This document shows positions 1 through 12,258 of a stretch of DNA of 64,000 nucleotides, piece by piece (position 1 is the first letter of the stretch; every line of letters starts with the position of its first letter). Below the pieces are notes generated by a model. The model worked only from the letters and a program-made list of their open reading frames with translations, had not been told where the DNA came from and searched no databases. The translations under genes and the position numbers were made by a program. The stretch is from Stereum hirsutum FP-91666 SS1 (taxonomy: Eukaryota > Basidiomycota > Agaricomycetes > Russulales > Stereaceae), in NCBI RefSeq assembly GCF_000264905.1, contig NW_006763136.1, positions 2,199,550 through 2,263,549 on the forward strand, given 5' to 3'.

Positions 1-947
1 ATGACTACATCGTGGCTGGTGATGCGGACACAGAGGAAGGCGTGGAGGTGCATGGTGGTCAGGAGCGTAATTGGGATCACCATTCGCCAGTGGATACCCC
101 GCAGCCAGGCAGCCGACTCGCAGCCGAGCCCACTTCCCCGAACCGGCCTTCACAAGACGGTGCAAACAGTCAAAACTCGTCACAGTCCGGTTCATCTCCG
201 GAGCTGCCTTCACAAATATCGTTGACAATTCTGCTTGTCGATGGCAAACGAAAAGTCATGATATTCGACTCGCGTACAACAGTTGGACGGGTGAAGGAGT
301 TGGTATGGAACACATGGCCAAATGGTAAGTTTTATGTATTCTCTGTCCTTGTCTTTCTCCATTCGCTCCAGTCTACATCATGCTTGTCGGGGAGCAGTGT
401 GTCTCGTGCACTATCGCTATAGTGCTCATTCATGCGATCACGCTCGCTTCTTGGGCCACACGGGCAAGGTATGAATGCGACACTGGTTCCAGATGGTCAC
501 ATAATGCAGCACCTTTGGCTTGATGCATTCGATGTGAACTACGCGCGACATTATGAAGTCCATGTTCTCTGGTATTCGATCCCCTACGGGTATAACGGCG
601 TTACTCACTAGTCTCCTCCTATGTGTATAGACTGGCAAGAGCAACCACGACCAGCTGGTCCCGCATATCTTCGTCTACTTCATCTCGGAAGAGTCCTCGT
701 AGATGAGGATACGCTCGATCGTGAGTCTTCGTTCTAGCATTTTGTCCTCCATCCATTCGTTGACATGATCTGTGTCTCAGAACTCTCAATACCACGTCCC
801 GCATTTCGTCCGGACGATCCGAATCCTCCAGTCGCAAGTGCCGTTGTCCATCTCTCCATTCGGTCATACGTACCACCTGTCAAGGGATCCAAAAGGCGCA
901 TTGGGCTATTCAAGGCGCTGGGGACGGGTTGCTGCTGCGTGCAATAA
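1..947 (+). CDS. UBL3/MUB-type membrane-anchored ubiquitin-fold protein, 5' end outside window
   Basis: Exons read as <1..324, 631..720 and 781..947. The joined frame is open to the left edge, so the true start may lie outside; no convincing ATG is in frame here. After about 70 polar, low-complexity residues comes a ubiquitin-like fold beginning SLTILLVDGKRKVMIFD; the second exon starts at a DWQEQ segment matching the DWEEE position of animal UBL3 and continues YLRLLHLGRVL. The protein ends GCCCVQ, so the last four residues CCVQ form a CaaX-like prenylation box next to additional cysteines. In UBL3/MUB proteins this tail anchors the fold to membranes, where it recruits E2 enzymes or marks proteins for vesicle sorting. 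Domain plus terminal box make the family call firm; the N-terminus is uncertain. Introns are GTAAGT..TAG and GTGAGT..CAG. Confidence 0.85.
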
Positions 948-2273
948 GCCGCTGATCTATTTTTCTTCTATGTCTCGCTCTCGCGGGATTGCTTCATGTT
1001 TGTTGGGATGCCTGATTTCTGTTTTCGTGTGTGGTTACTCTGCTGCTTGATTTTTTTTTCTCGTGAGGATAGCTTTCATTCTGCTGTGTATTTCTGTTCT
1101 CGCGCGTCAAGTCCTTGGGTCGAGCTGGCCCATGGGCCATACCCCATTCACCACGCGCCACTGTCACTCGTTCCTGCTGTACGGGGCTTTACCCCATGAC
1201 TACCCATATCACCCTCCTTGGATCCTTTCTCACCCGCCTCTCTCACCTTCATCGCAGTATTATTCATCCCGAGCGCCGCCCCTTTACTCTGTACTATACA
1301 CGTCGCCGTCCTCACTCCGCGGATATCATCTTTTCTCCGATTCCTGCTTTTTTACTTACATATATTGTATACCTTAATTATTGACGAGTTCCATAGTCGT
1401 CGCTTCATCTATTCATGTACATGATTGGCACGGCTATCCGTGCTTTCAACCCTCCACTTGCACTTCGTCGTCCCCGGATAGCCCCTCACTTTCCAGTACT
1501 TACCACTGTTGCATGCGCCACATTTGTTGCCTGTCCGCTTTTTCTGTATATTCACATACTTTGTATATCACATGCGTATCGTACCTAGCTGAGATCTGAG
1601 ATTCATAGGGATCATGTTCATCACCGACCGTTTTCTTCGTTGACTCAGATGCGAGCACCTGAATGAGCGTTGGCGATGTGAGAGCCATATTTTGTGGAAT
1701 TGGTCTCAGTGGGAACCGTGACGCCACCCTTTCCCAATGGCCATCCTGATCCGGTCCGGGCTGGTCCGGGCCGGCTTCGAGAGTTTAGTGGCGGTGCCAC
1801 AATCGCTTTCCTCTGAACTTCCACAACTTTCAACGAACCACCACTGGTCAGTATCCAGTGCTCTACACCAAACCTTTCCATGCTGCGACTCAATGGATGG
1901 TATCCATACACCAGCTGTGCTCTGTCTCCTGCTACGCCATATCAATCCTCGTTTCTTGTCGTCTTCAGGCTTGCTTGGCACTGATGCGGTCCCAATGTTC
2001 AGAGCAACAATCCGCGAGGAAGCATCTGAGAGCGAAAGTTGGTTGAGACTCATCTTTTGTATGCGTAAGAGTGCCTCCGGACCGTCTTCGAGAGTATGGA
2101 CACCATCCGGGACTTATTCTACGCAAACCATCCGGCTGGTTGTCAGGCGACCACTTCACGAGTCCTTGCCTATGTATATCGTCCATGATGCGGGCATCAT
2201 CATCGAGAGGTACTTATAAGAGAGGCCTTAGTATGATACATCTTGCGTCTTCTCGTCCTCGTTCTCGAAAATA
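948..2273. other. intergenic, with possible minus-strand coding remnant near 1645..2186
   Basis: The first part is T/C-rich and looks like the 3' UTR of the ubiquitin-fold gene. On the minus strand a 115-codon frame (1706..2053) and an overlapping 88-codon frame (1645..1911) each read protein-like over part of their length, but I could not join them through credible splice sites and recognise no family. A TTATAAG at 2214..2220 sits 54 bp before the esterase ATG and may be part of its promoter. Confidence 0.3.
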
Positions 2274-4705
2274 ATGTTCAGCACCACATACGCTCGCGCC
2301 TTTCTGGCACTGGTACTTTGGACCGGCTTCACCTATGCACTAACAATCAGCTCGCCTCTTGGACCTGTAGTTGACCTCAGTTACGCCGCGTATGCTGGTA
2401 ACGCGACTTCACCCACCGGAGACGCGAACAGCAGTGTCGTTTTCTTTGGTGGAATACCCTACGCGCAGGCTCCGCTAGGAAACTTGCGTTTTCGAGCCCC
2501 TCAGCCGTTGAACGAGACTGCGACGGGGAATGGCACGGTTGTTGACGCGAGGAACTTTGCGACGCCGTGTATACAGCAGCCTGCTGTACTTGGGGTAGGC
2601 TCCGAAGGTACGTTTGCTTTTGTGACCGAGGAGAAGTAATCGAATCAGAGTCATCTTCTTTATTAGATTGCTTACGCCTCAACGTTTGGAAACCGGCGAA
2701 TGCGACCGAATCGTCTAACCTTCCCGTCGTCGTGTACATTTATGGTGGAGGACTCTACGCGGGTACCACCCAAGGCTTTCCCATGTACGACTGGGTAGCC
2801 GAAAATCAAGGTATCGTGGCGGTGTCGGTTTCCTATCGGCTCAATGTACTTGGGTTTCTGTCTGGCTCTGCGGTAGGAGAGGCACCTGATGCGGACTTCA
2901 ATGCTGGTCTGCTCGATCAACGTGCAGCGTTGGAATGGGTTCAACGCAATATTGGAAAGTGGGTCTGAATTTGTACCACTATTTGAAGATATATATTCGA
3001 GTAACTGCTTAATTCGCTACTCTTGACTTTAGGTTCGGAGGTGATAAGGACCAAGTTACAATTGACGGGGAAAGCGCGGGTGGGGCAAGTGTAGTTATGC
3101 AGATGGTGGCCTATGGAGGTATGTGAGCTGTTCCACTCTTTATCATGACCTAGTTATTTAGCACGGCGAAATGAAGGTGAAAAGGGGGCGCCATTCAAGA
3201 GAGTCGTATCACAGTCTATTGGATATGATCCTTTGATTGACCCTCTCAGTTCTCGTGCGGAGACACTATTTGGTACGTCTCTGCTCTCTGATATGAAAAA
3301 GGGAGCTTACCAGTTCTGCCAGCCAACTTTTCCATCGCTGTCGGCTGCTCAAATGATACGTCCAACGTCTCAGCACTCGCGTGCCTGAGGGAGGCTCCAC
3401 TTGGTATGTACCCATACGCTAGAGGTTCCCAGTATGCGAGTATCTCATTTTCCAACCTAAAGAATCCATTGTCACCGGGATAAATGCCATCGGGAACGGT
3501 GATATTGAGGCAGTTGTAGACGGCAATTTTCTCCCAGATTTACCATCGCACCTGATCACGTCTGGGCGCTTCAGTACAGTGGAGTACATGGGGGGCCACT
3601 GTACCCATGATGGTACGTTGCGGTCATTACTCTTCGATGCTCTGAGTTTGGGGACTTATCATAGGTATCGTTCCTAGGTCGCACTTTTGCTGGTGGTAAA
3701 CCAAGTCAGTTTGTGACAGACCAAGACATCGTCGCCCTTACCTTCCCGCGATGGCCTTACGTGGTACGTCAATCCACCTCTTTCAACGAGCTGCTATGAC
3801 GGTATACCTCGTGGAATAGACGAATGAAACTCTCCAAGAAGTTTTCGATTTTTACCCGAAGGTTAATGCGACCGGAAGTCCATTCGTAACAGAATATGAC
3901 AGAGCATGGACGATCGCTGGTGATGTGATCTTCACCTGCATGTGCGTCTCGACCGCGCGAGTTTTCAGGAAGATGTGACCTTCTGAGACGAGCCACAAGC
4001 CAGGGATCAACTCATCGCCGACACTCTCGTGAGCAAGGGCGTCGAAAATGTCTTTTCTTTCAGGTATGTGTCCGTCACTAGTACTGCACCTGTATGATCG
4101 CAAGACCCAAGTTGATATATCGAAGATGGAACACACCGAATCCGGTTCTCTTGGCTGCCTCTCCCTACCTCGGCGTTATGCATACATCCGACCTTTACTA
4201 CCTGTTCGATGGTCAGTACGTCGCTGTCATCAAATCGCCAACCCGCTGACTTTCGGCAACGATAGGAACAACGTAAGAAAGTCACCATAGGCGTGCCTTC
4301 CGTGCATCGCGACTCAATGCCGTTCGTATTTTTCCTACAGTTCTGCAGCCAACGCGGGCTTCACTTTTACGCCATTCAACACGGTGCGCAGGGCGTTGTT
4401 TGGAGATCTGACCGCAGTGTCTGACCACCAGTCAATCTCATAATCAGTCTGAGGTTCTGCTCTCACACGAAGCAATTGCGTACTGGACCTCGTTCGCAGC
4501 CACGGGCTCCCCCTCAACGTTACGATCGCCCGGCTCAACTGCCTGGTCTCCGTACCTTTCATCGGCCACAGACCGGCTCCGAATGGTCTTAACCGTCGGT
4601 AATGGCAACGTCACACAGAGCGGTCTCGAGCAGAAAACTCAATTCGAGGTGGATAGATGCGCTTTCTGGATGCAGGATGGGATCACAGCGCAAACCCGCG
4701 TCTAA
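2274..4705 (+). CDS. secreted type-B carboxylesterase/lipase (cholinesterase-like)
   Basis: Thirteen exons: 2274..2607, 2667..2958, 3033..3118, 3162..3272, 3323..3403, 3463..3612, 3678..3763, 3820..3941, 4004..4063, 4105..4211, 4266..4272, 4341..4383, 4448..4705; total 1737 nt, 578 aa, close to the family's usual 540-580. A hydrophobic signal peptide covers about residues 1-22. Family landmarks in order: GGIPYAQAPLG, DCLRLNVW, YGGG oxyanion loop, FGGDKDQVTI, nucleophile elbow GESAGG (Ser223), a THDG segment at the acid position, and a GVMHTSDLYYLF segment with the likely catalytic His. It should hydrolyse ester bonds outside the cell; the substrate cannot be told. The 7-nt exon 11 is needed to keep phase. 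The 4384..4447 intron is the least certain join, since the flanking frame stays open for a while. Confidence 0.88.
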
Positions 4706-6449
4706 GGATGGGGCTGGGAGCATGAGTGAGCATGTCCAGGTATGCAAGATATCGCAACGACTCTGTGCCGCTCGCTACTGACATATTCGCCATAGATGGC
4801 CACTTCCATAGGCCGCCCTCTAGGATGTACCTAACGAGAGACACAATTCCATCATGTTTCAAATTATTGGGCGTCCGCTTTTGCCGATTCATCAAAGATA
4901 TGTATCCTAAAACGTCTGTCGCCGTGTCAATGATTGACAGGACACGGCGCCTCGCAAGCACTGTGCCGTGGTTTTTTTCTCCTTTGCTTTCCGAAAGCAA
5001 GTGGTATGGTCGGAAAAGACCACAGTCTATACCATACGCCCTGTGGGAGCGATAGGTATCTTCCACGACATCAAGCACAGTTGACGATGTTCGATGTTCC
5101 TGCTTCTCCGTGCTTTGACGGCCTGTTGCCTCTTGCATCCTTTTGGTGACAAATCCCGAGTAAAGGTGGCTTCTCTACGGCTAAGCTTCCGTTGTCTATC
5201 GGAACCCGGAGTCAAAGCACGAAGACTTCGTGGTGTCCATTTCTCAAAATGTGCCATTCTGTGTTATAGCGAGTTATCGAGGTAGGTAAGCTCTCTCCTC
5301 CGTTCTTCTTGTCAATACAGGGGCACAATGTCGATTGATGTGTCTCCTCAGCGAGATGCTACGCGGTGGTTACTTCCTCCGGAGGGATTGGAACGAGTTA
5401 CGTACAGGTATATGATCCAACAGAACGTCCAGGTCCCAACTTGCACGGTTCACACCAGACTTCTTTTGCTCCAAGATTCGCCACGGCGCCGAAGAAGCGT
5501 CAGATGCCATAACGCGATTTCCGTGATCGTTGTCTTCTGGCTTTATCTTTCCCGCTGGATGCGCTCATGTTGATCCTCGAGGCTTTATTTTGCTCATGCG
5601 CTATAGGATGTGTTGCAATTATCAAAACCTACCGGTCAATGGCGTTGTACAGGACAGGGTAAGTATCTCAGGAATACATACGTAAGTCAATCTATGACCT
5701 GATCTACTACGGGATCAACGTAAAGCTAAAATCTTACTACAGAACCCACATCCAACCAACATCCTTGGCGAAATGCTTCACAGAGGGGTCTGTCACGGCC
5801 GGGCGACGCAGTCTTCGCGCGCCCACCGGGGACAGGTGAATAGGAGCCTACCTAGCCGCGGAAGGAAGCTAGTTCCATTCGTGCTTGTCAACAGGTTCGG
5901 TCAGGTCAGTAAATCTCGCGTTCAAAGATCGATCCAAGGGTGTAGAGCAACTTGAGTTCGTGATTAATTGCTGGTAGCTGGCAGGACATAAATAGCATCT
6001 GCTACTTCTGAGTCGGATGTCCATGTCCTCAAAAATTCCCGTTCTGATTCGGACAGCGGCCCTTGAAGAATGTTCTCGTTACCTATGGGCGCGTGAGTGA
6101 TCATCCTCGGCCTCGGAAGACTCGTCCGGCATATTTCTTAACGTTAGTTCTTCTGGCTGTAAGACACCCATCTGATGTTCTATCGGCGACATGAGTCTTC
6201 TGAGAGGTTCTTGAGTGTGCGGCATAGGCTACCGAAGCGGTGTTCAAACAACTTCCTCTGAACGGTTCGCTAGACCTAACGTTCCGGGTGACCCCACCGG
6301 TTAAATGGCCGTACGGTATCGGGGACATATATAAAGCTGGGCTGAGGAAGAACGGGACCACGACCTCTCAGTGTTCCGCCAGGCGCTTGGCTACCGTCTA
6401 TCGTTGTCTACCAAAGGCCATTCACTCGTCGATTTTTCTTTCTATCGCT
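4706..6449. other. intergenic, no confident gene
   Basis: About 1.7 kb between the esterase and the FHA gene. A plus-strand segment at 5328..5407 (starting MSIDVSPQRD) is bounded by plausible splice sites, and a frame after 5408 reads VYDPTERPGPNLHG, but neither extends into a recognisable gene. A 151-codon minus frame at 4683..5138 overlaps the esterase end antisense and looks accidental. The right part is the FHA gene promoter. Confidence 0.3.
6328..6336 (+). promoter_or_regulatory. TATA box of FHA gene
   Basis: TATATAAAG lies 122 bp upstream of the chosen ATG at 6450, a spacing also seen for the b561 and RRM-like genes here. It supports that ATG over in-frame upstream codons, which fall before or around the box. 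Confidence 0.5.
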
Positions 6450-6977
6450 ATGACGTTCTTGCAGAAGAAGACCGTGGTCCTAGCACCAACGTCTGAAAGC
6501 TGTCCCTTTACGAAGAAATATCTGACCATGGCGGGTAGCGTGACACTGGGCAGGCAATCCTCTACTCAAGCGTCCACAGCAAGCAACGGTCTATTCGCCA
6601 TCGCGGGTCAGTCGGGCTCGGAAACTGACGACCTACCCGTGAGCCCATTGCACGCCGAATTGTTCATTCAAAACGGAGCAGTATGTGTTTCTACTGACCT
6701 CCGTGGAGTATCCGCTGACTTTCGTCGTAGCTGTTAATAAAAGACTGTGGGTCTACTTATGGAACATGGGTAGACGGAGAAGTCATCAGTGGCCCGACAG
6801 TTATTCGATCTGGCTCCGTCATAGTGCGTTGCTTTCTGGTTTCCTTACTTTGTCCCCGTTGCTGAAAGCATGGCGCAGGAGCTGGGGAGCGCCATCGAGC
6901 GTTCTGCAAATACCCCATCATCCGTATCTGACAGCAGTCTCCGACCTATTGTTGCCCGCGTATCCATCTTAGGGTGA
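6450..6977 (+). CDS. small FHA-domain protein
   Basis: Exons 6450..6680, 6731..6823 and 6879..6977; 140 aa, all joins phase 0. The whole protein is essentially one forkhead-associated domain: SVTLGRQ near residue 30, SPLHAEL (the Ser-x-x-His signature) near residue 65, then LIKDCGSTYGTWVDGE with the conserved GS..GT loop and SGSVIELG. FHA domains bind phosphothreonine peptides, so it may act as a phospho-dependent adaptor, for example in DNA-damage, cell-cycle or STRIPAK-type signalling; which one cannot be told. The short length is unusual, since most FHA proteins carry other domains. Further 3' exons are possible but none is evident. Start chosen by the TATA box and open frame. Confidence 0.72.
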
Positions 6978-7330
6978 AACAGCGGCCCACATCCTTCCGC
7001 AGTTATATATTAGACATCCATCTTTCTAGCATTTTGCTTATTTCTATGTTGCAAAGAGGGATTGTTGTCATTCTTGCTGTAGATCTCTACCACTGTGTAC
7101 TTGTAGCTGTCGGCCGTCGCAAAGATGCGAATAAATCGAACGAATGCTCGATAGTGAAAGCCCACAGGATGGACACCACGTTCCGAGATCGAAGATTAGC
7201 TAAACTCGAAGGAGCTTGTCGAACACCACGGAGAGCCTATCGCCACTAACAACTTATATACCGAAGCTACTGATAACTCTAGAAATATGACGTGCACTAC
7301 ACAGAACAAGCAACTCCGTCGCAATACATC
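6978..7330. other. convergent intergenic spacer
   Basis: 353 bp between the FHA stop and the minus-strand hexosaminidase stop. I see no gene or clear repeat; it should hold both 3' UTRs. Confidence 0.5.
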
Positions 7331-9647
7331 TCATCTCACCACGAGCGCAACGTCCCGAATACCCATATCACCAGCGATGAAGTTGCTGGGAGCAGCGAAC
7401 GACATATTCGCAACTGCCAGATAATCCCCCCAGATATCCAACAAGGTGGTAAAAAAGAATGCATCACCATCAACGAAAGCACACGTATACTCTCGTGTGG
7501 CGTGAATGATCATAGGTGTGTCTACTCCATCTGGCATGGTGAAGTTGGCGAGGGAGTAGAGTATGTTCGTGGTTGGATCCTCGAACGCAAGAGACGCATC
7601 AAGCAGGTGGAGGATGGAGTCTTGTCCGGTGAACAAAACACCCCTGTGCCCGAGGTGAGACGCTCCAACGGTGAAAGAAAATGTGTATGGAGGGCCGACG
7701 CTGGCCACGCCGGTATATTGACCTGCAGGACCGACCTCGGCATACTCAAATACCATGTCATCAGTAGGAACACTCGGCGAGTTTCGATTGAGGCTCTGTC
7801 CAGGGGCAGCGGCGTTCAACGTGGGATAGATGTGCTCGAACTGCTCACGACTGAGAGCTGAATCACGAACGCCAGATCCTGCCCAGGTCTTCTCCGCGAA
7901 CACGGCCAAGCTCCGAGCCAGCTGATAGTATATCTCCAGCGGCGTCGTAGCGTTGTTTCCCCAATCGTTCCACAGTGCCATCACAGAACCGCGGAGTAAC
8001 GGTGCGTTGGGGGACGTGTTATTCGACGCGTCAGTTGGGGAGAAGATATTGGGTGCCCAGCCTGTGCCGTCTGGCGCTCCAGACCACATGAGGGTCTCAT
8101 TTAACGATTGGGGAAATTGATTGTTTTCAGACGTTTTTCCGTCGAGGTAGAGGAAAGCTTGTTCGGAATTGATAATCGGGTAACCTTGAGACATGAGAGA
8201 AGTGGGAATGGTGGAGGGGAAGTCCCAGTGTTGAATTGTGATATTTGTAGAGACAGCAGAAGTGTTGCTAGGTTCAAAGGTTCCCCAAATGCGGGTAGAT
8301 TTGGCAGGTGACGTGGATCTAGAGACGTAGGAAGACATCGTGTTGACAAATGAGATGTAGCTATGAAAGACAATTAATACATTATGTGGCGGGGGCGTAA
8401 TATTTGAACGTGACTCACTCGTCAGCATAGTCGGTGTCGTATTCATCAGCACCGATGTGCACTTCCTGCGAGACGAACCATGGCAGAAATTCGTCCCAAA
8501 TCTCTTGGATTGTAGGGGTTGTTTCGGGATAGCTCAAATTCAGCTATCCATGCAAGGTATCAGCAATCCAGCACTTACACACTGAAGAAATATCGAATAT
8601 CACCGACCTGGTCAGGATTACCGACCAACATCAGTTCAGACTTCCATTGCGTGATAACGAGCGAATGTCCAGGCGTATCGATCTCTGGAACGATGTTGAC
8701 GCCATGCATTAAACACGTAGACTGCATATCACGAAAGTCTTCACGACTCCAACTTTCATTGCGGCGAGGCACGAGTCCCACGATATTGGAAAGCAGAGAT
8801 GGCCGGAAACGAAAAGCAGCATAGAGGTCGCGCCAGGAGTCTCCTGCATTGTATAAAAAGGCTGGATTCCAGAGGTTATCAGAGGCATGGAGGTGCAATT
8901 CATTCAGTTTGAAGAAAGACGCGTATATGCAGAGATCCGCTAAAGAATAAACCGATATGTAAGTGAGGCTTCGTGCAAAGAGGTTGGAGCGCCGACTTGA
9001 TTCTTACAGATGAAGGAGGCCTCAAACCAATGTCGCCCTGCGTCAAGCATAAACCCTCGAACTGCCCAACCAGGAACATCGAAGCCAGAGCCGGCAGGTA
9101 TCGAGATGAAAGAAGTGCCTTCATCGTGCTTCCCGATAGCAATTTGCTGTAAGAATGTCCGCGTACCCCACCATGCGCCAACGGCACCAACACCTCGGAT
9201 GATAAACGTCGTGCTTGAGATGTCCAAATCGTACCCCTCCAGCGAATGCTTTCCGTTATAGTTGGTCTTATTGGTGGCACCAAGAGAAAGAAAAACCACA
9301 GAATTCGCGGCATTGGTAAAAGGCATGGTCCCGAGTAGAATAGGGGGAATGTTGGAGAAGCCTGTGAGCGAAAGCAGGTCTTCGCGAAAGGTAGTTGCAT
9401 ACTGTAAAAGAGACGGTGAGTATGCGTCATCCGAGCCACTCTGAGTTGCAAAGTTGGAGTCAACAATGATATGAATGGTCCCAGAGACAGTGAAGGGTTG
9501 GGCCGAGGATGGAATGAAGTGTTCGAGCGAAGGTATCTGGGGATGTAGACTGTGGATATCGTTGCCAGCGGAGAATCCAACGGAAAATACAGCGCCAAAG
9601 GCGATAGCTGCCCTGATCATCCATGGTCTGCCGTGGAAGTTTGTCAT
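7331..9647 (-). CDS. secreted GH20 beta-N-acetylhexosaminidase
   Basis: Exons on the minus strand: 9647..9008, 8939..8608, 8543..8419, 8360..7331; 2127 nt, 708 aa. A hydrophobic N-terminal signal (about residues 10-27, starting after MTNFHGRPW) implies secretion. An N-terminal non-catalytic domain ending in RGVGAVGAWWG is followed by the GH20 barrel: GFMLDAGRHWFE, LNELHLHASDN, NIVPEIDTPGHS, then HIGADEY with the catalytic Asp357-Glu358 pair of substrate-assisted catalysis. Downstream come SFVNTM, IQHWDF and MALWNDWG and a long C-terminal domain. Such enzymes release terminal N-acetylhexosamine from chitin oligomers or glycans, in cell-wall turnover or nutrition. At 708 aa it is longer than fungal chitobiases (about 600 aa) and resembles longer lacto-N-biosidase-like members; substrate is inferred only. 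Confidence 0.9.
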
Positions 9648-10152
9648 TTATTCTCTAGAGCTACCTTTGACCGCGACGGATTGGTAGTAGGAGTCGTACA
9701 CTTGTATGGCAGCACTTTACCTCGACGCTCGAGCGGTAGTGGATGGGTTGGCGGTGAGCGATAGCGTTGGGACGATTGGCATGTGACCTCAGGCCTGCCG
9801 GTAACCGTGCCTAGCAGCCAATAATACACAAGGCTTCGCAGAGAGTAGATGTAGACACAAAGTTATGATACGTAAGGGATTGTCAACGTTTGAAGATTGA
9901 GTATGGACCGTCGATGAAGACGGCGGTGACGGAGAACAATCAATCTTCACACGATCCCGGTGCCACCCGGCTAACTACTTATTTCAAACAGGTTCGGGAT
10001 GTGGCGACCAAGTCATCGACTTTAGGTGAACGAGGTGAACAGAAGTGCCATGGAGGGAGCAGAACAGATGAAGAAATGGGAGCCTCACACGACACATTGA
10101 TATCATTATATAGAAACTCTCTGAGATGACCAACACTCAACAGAGTTCGCCC
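9648..10152. other. intergenic: hexosaminidase promoter and F-box gene 3' region
   Basis: 505 bp upstream of the minus-strand hexosaminidase. No gene, clear TATA box or repeat was recognised. Confidence 0.4.
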
Positions 10153-11893
10153 TCAGGAACTACCAGTAGGGATTCGTTGTATATATCTGTACGTGTAGTT
10201 ACCGTTCAGGGTGAGTTGTAAGCGATATTCTCGATTATATAGAAACAGGGTCGTTGGGTATCCATGGGAAGGCAAATGTCTGAGTTCCCTGAGCATGGAA
10301 AGACGAACTCGAATCTGGCTTTTAATCACAAGCTGTGATGCATGGTCCTGCAGTGCATGCACATGAAGCGAAGACAACTTTGGGAGGTGGGATATGATGT
10401 CGAATATTTGCTAGTGATAAACATAGTAGGGTCAGTGTCTAGAAGTTTTCGACACAACAGAGCACATCTTGACTCACCTTAAATTTTCCATCAGCGACGT
10501 CTTGAAATTGCACCATGACTCCCAGGGTGACGAGATTCTGGCAAACCAAAACTGCGCTCATGTTGTGCTCGTCTATACAACAAAGGCCCTTGTCACCTCC
10601 GTAGATGAACAGTCGCTCTAGAGATGGCGCATGCCGCACCAAGACCTTTTCCATGAAAAGACGTGACAACGTCTCGGCATGCTGGTCTTTGCGCTGTGAT
10701 GACACATAGGATAATTCCTTCAAACCCCTCATAGCCGCGATGCAATCGATGATGGCTTCATCGAGATAATCGAGACTGAGAGACTCGAGAGGGGCACCTG
10801 CGTTTTGAATTGTTTTGAGATAGTGGAGTGCGATACGTGCTCCGTTTGTCCGCGAGGCATAAGACAGTAGCTTGAGAGAAAGTTTGCGAAGGGAATGTAG
10901 ATGTTGTATAACAGATTGGTCGAAGGGAACGTCGACACCGGTGAGATCAAGGGCTTTCAACCTCGAGAGGATGTCGAGCGAACATTTCGACAAGAGATCA
11001 TGGAGGGAGAGAGATGGGCCGGGATGGTATCGCTCTATTGTGAGCTTCTCCAACTTGGGGCTTTGTGCGATCAAATTCGACATTGTATGAACAATGGCGT
11101 TGCGAGAAGCGGAGTCGGGACCCGGGGAGCGCCACACGAGGTGGATATGGCGCAGATTAGTGCGCTGTGGAAAGTCAAAAGTTGATGTCATGCTCAAGTT
11201 CCACGGATTGCGGTATGTGAGCCTCAAGTGCTTAAGTGACCGAGATTCTAACAATGCCCGAAAGACCGATTCGTATGTCCAGGAATAGTCTTCCATCTCA
11301 ACGTCCCAGCTTGATGAGCGAGGCGCGATAGATCAATGGTTTACTACTGTATGGAGATAATGCACGATTTGCTCACTGGATGGATCGAAGATGGTGTAGA
11401 GCACGAATGGTGGGCTCAAGATACATTTTCAAGCAGTCCTCGAGATCCCTGAACCGCGCAGTCTTCACAGGCCCGCGCGAGTGGCAAGATTCGAGGATCT
11501 GTCCGATTTTGAGGTGGGTTGTGTAGATAGAAGCTGGGGATTGCTCCGACGCAAGCTCCCGCAGTCTATTCCTGCATGCGCCCCCTCTGGTACGACGGTT
11601 GAGTAAATTTATTTCCTTCCAGACGATGGGCTCCGCGATTTCGTTCAGTGTGGTGCACATCAAGCGAAGTCGGGATAGATCGCTCTTCGACAGCTGATTA
11701 ACTGTTGAGCAAGGGATGCGTACAGAAGATTGTGTAGATGAGAAAATACCTCGCCAAATATCTTGAAGATGAGCTCAGTCGGTAATACAAATTGCCCCAC
11801 ACTCGGAAGTTGGAACATCCTGCGATCAGGCTGGAGGCCCCTGTCGGCAGAAGTAGTACGGCCATCAGCCACTACGAGCTGTTCTGAGTTCAT
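10153..11893 (-). CDS. F-box/LRR-type protein, paralogue of the gene at 32363..34065
   Basis: Exons 11893..11750, 11693..11377, 11309..10478, 10410..10153; 1551 nt, 516 aa. The ATG at 11893 is preferred to an in-frame TTG at 11899. An F-box-like start (VLPTELIFKIFGE, residues about 36-48) runs into LSKSDLSRLRLMCTTL, then weak leucine-rich repeats (LKALDLTGVD, LRKLSLKLLS, LESLSLDYLD) to the end. F-box proteins bring substrates to SCF ubiquitin ligases; the repeats would bind the target, unknown here. The second exon is 317 nt in both paralogues and all three intron phases agree; over its 105 codons I count 60 identical residues by hand. This is a lineage-type expansion, not a named orthologue. 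Confidence 0.82.
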
Positions 11894-12258
11894 TGCCAAG
11901 ATTACAAGTATCTAGTGAGGTCGGAGGGGATGGCTGCTAGACGAAGAAATTCGGGATCGCCAACAGTGCTGGTCGAGAGTTGGAGAGCGGGGAGCCCGAC
12001 TGCCGCAAGTTGCAACGACTGGAAATACATATATGTGGCGGCAGATGGCGACTCCGGGTACTTCCGCACAGCGCCATAGCGTTCTTTTGGTGGCCCAGGT
12101 GCGTTATTCGCAGCAGAAAAGTAAAAGGGCACCCAAATTTCTCTGTTGTTCAGTAGATCTACTCGATGACAGTTTATTCTACTGCCAATATCGAGGACAT
12201 CTCTTTGGACGCATATACATTGGCACGCGTACACGACGGCAATCAGGACATTCTACAC
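11894..12258. other. intergenic spacer
   Basis: 365 bp between the start of the F-box gene and the stop of the NF-X1 gene (both minus). It holds the F-box promoter and the NF-X1 3' UTR; no other element seen. Confidence 0.4.

Noticed and set aside
4683..5138. 151-codon minus-strand frame
   Set aside because: Overlaps the esterase 3' end antisense, no recognisable domain or splice partners.
5328..5573. possible plus-strand exon MSIDVSPQRD..
   Set aside because: Good local splice sites, but no continuation that makes a credible protein.
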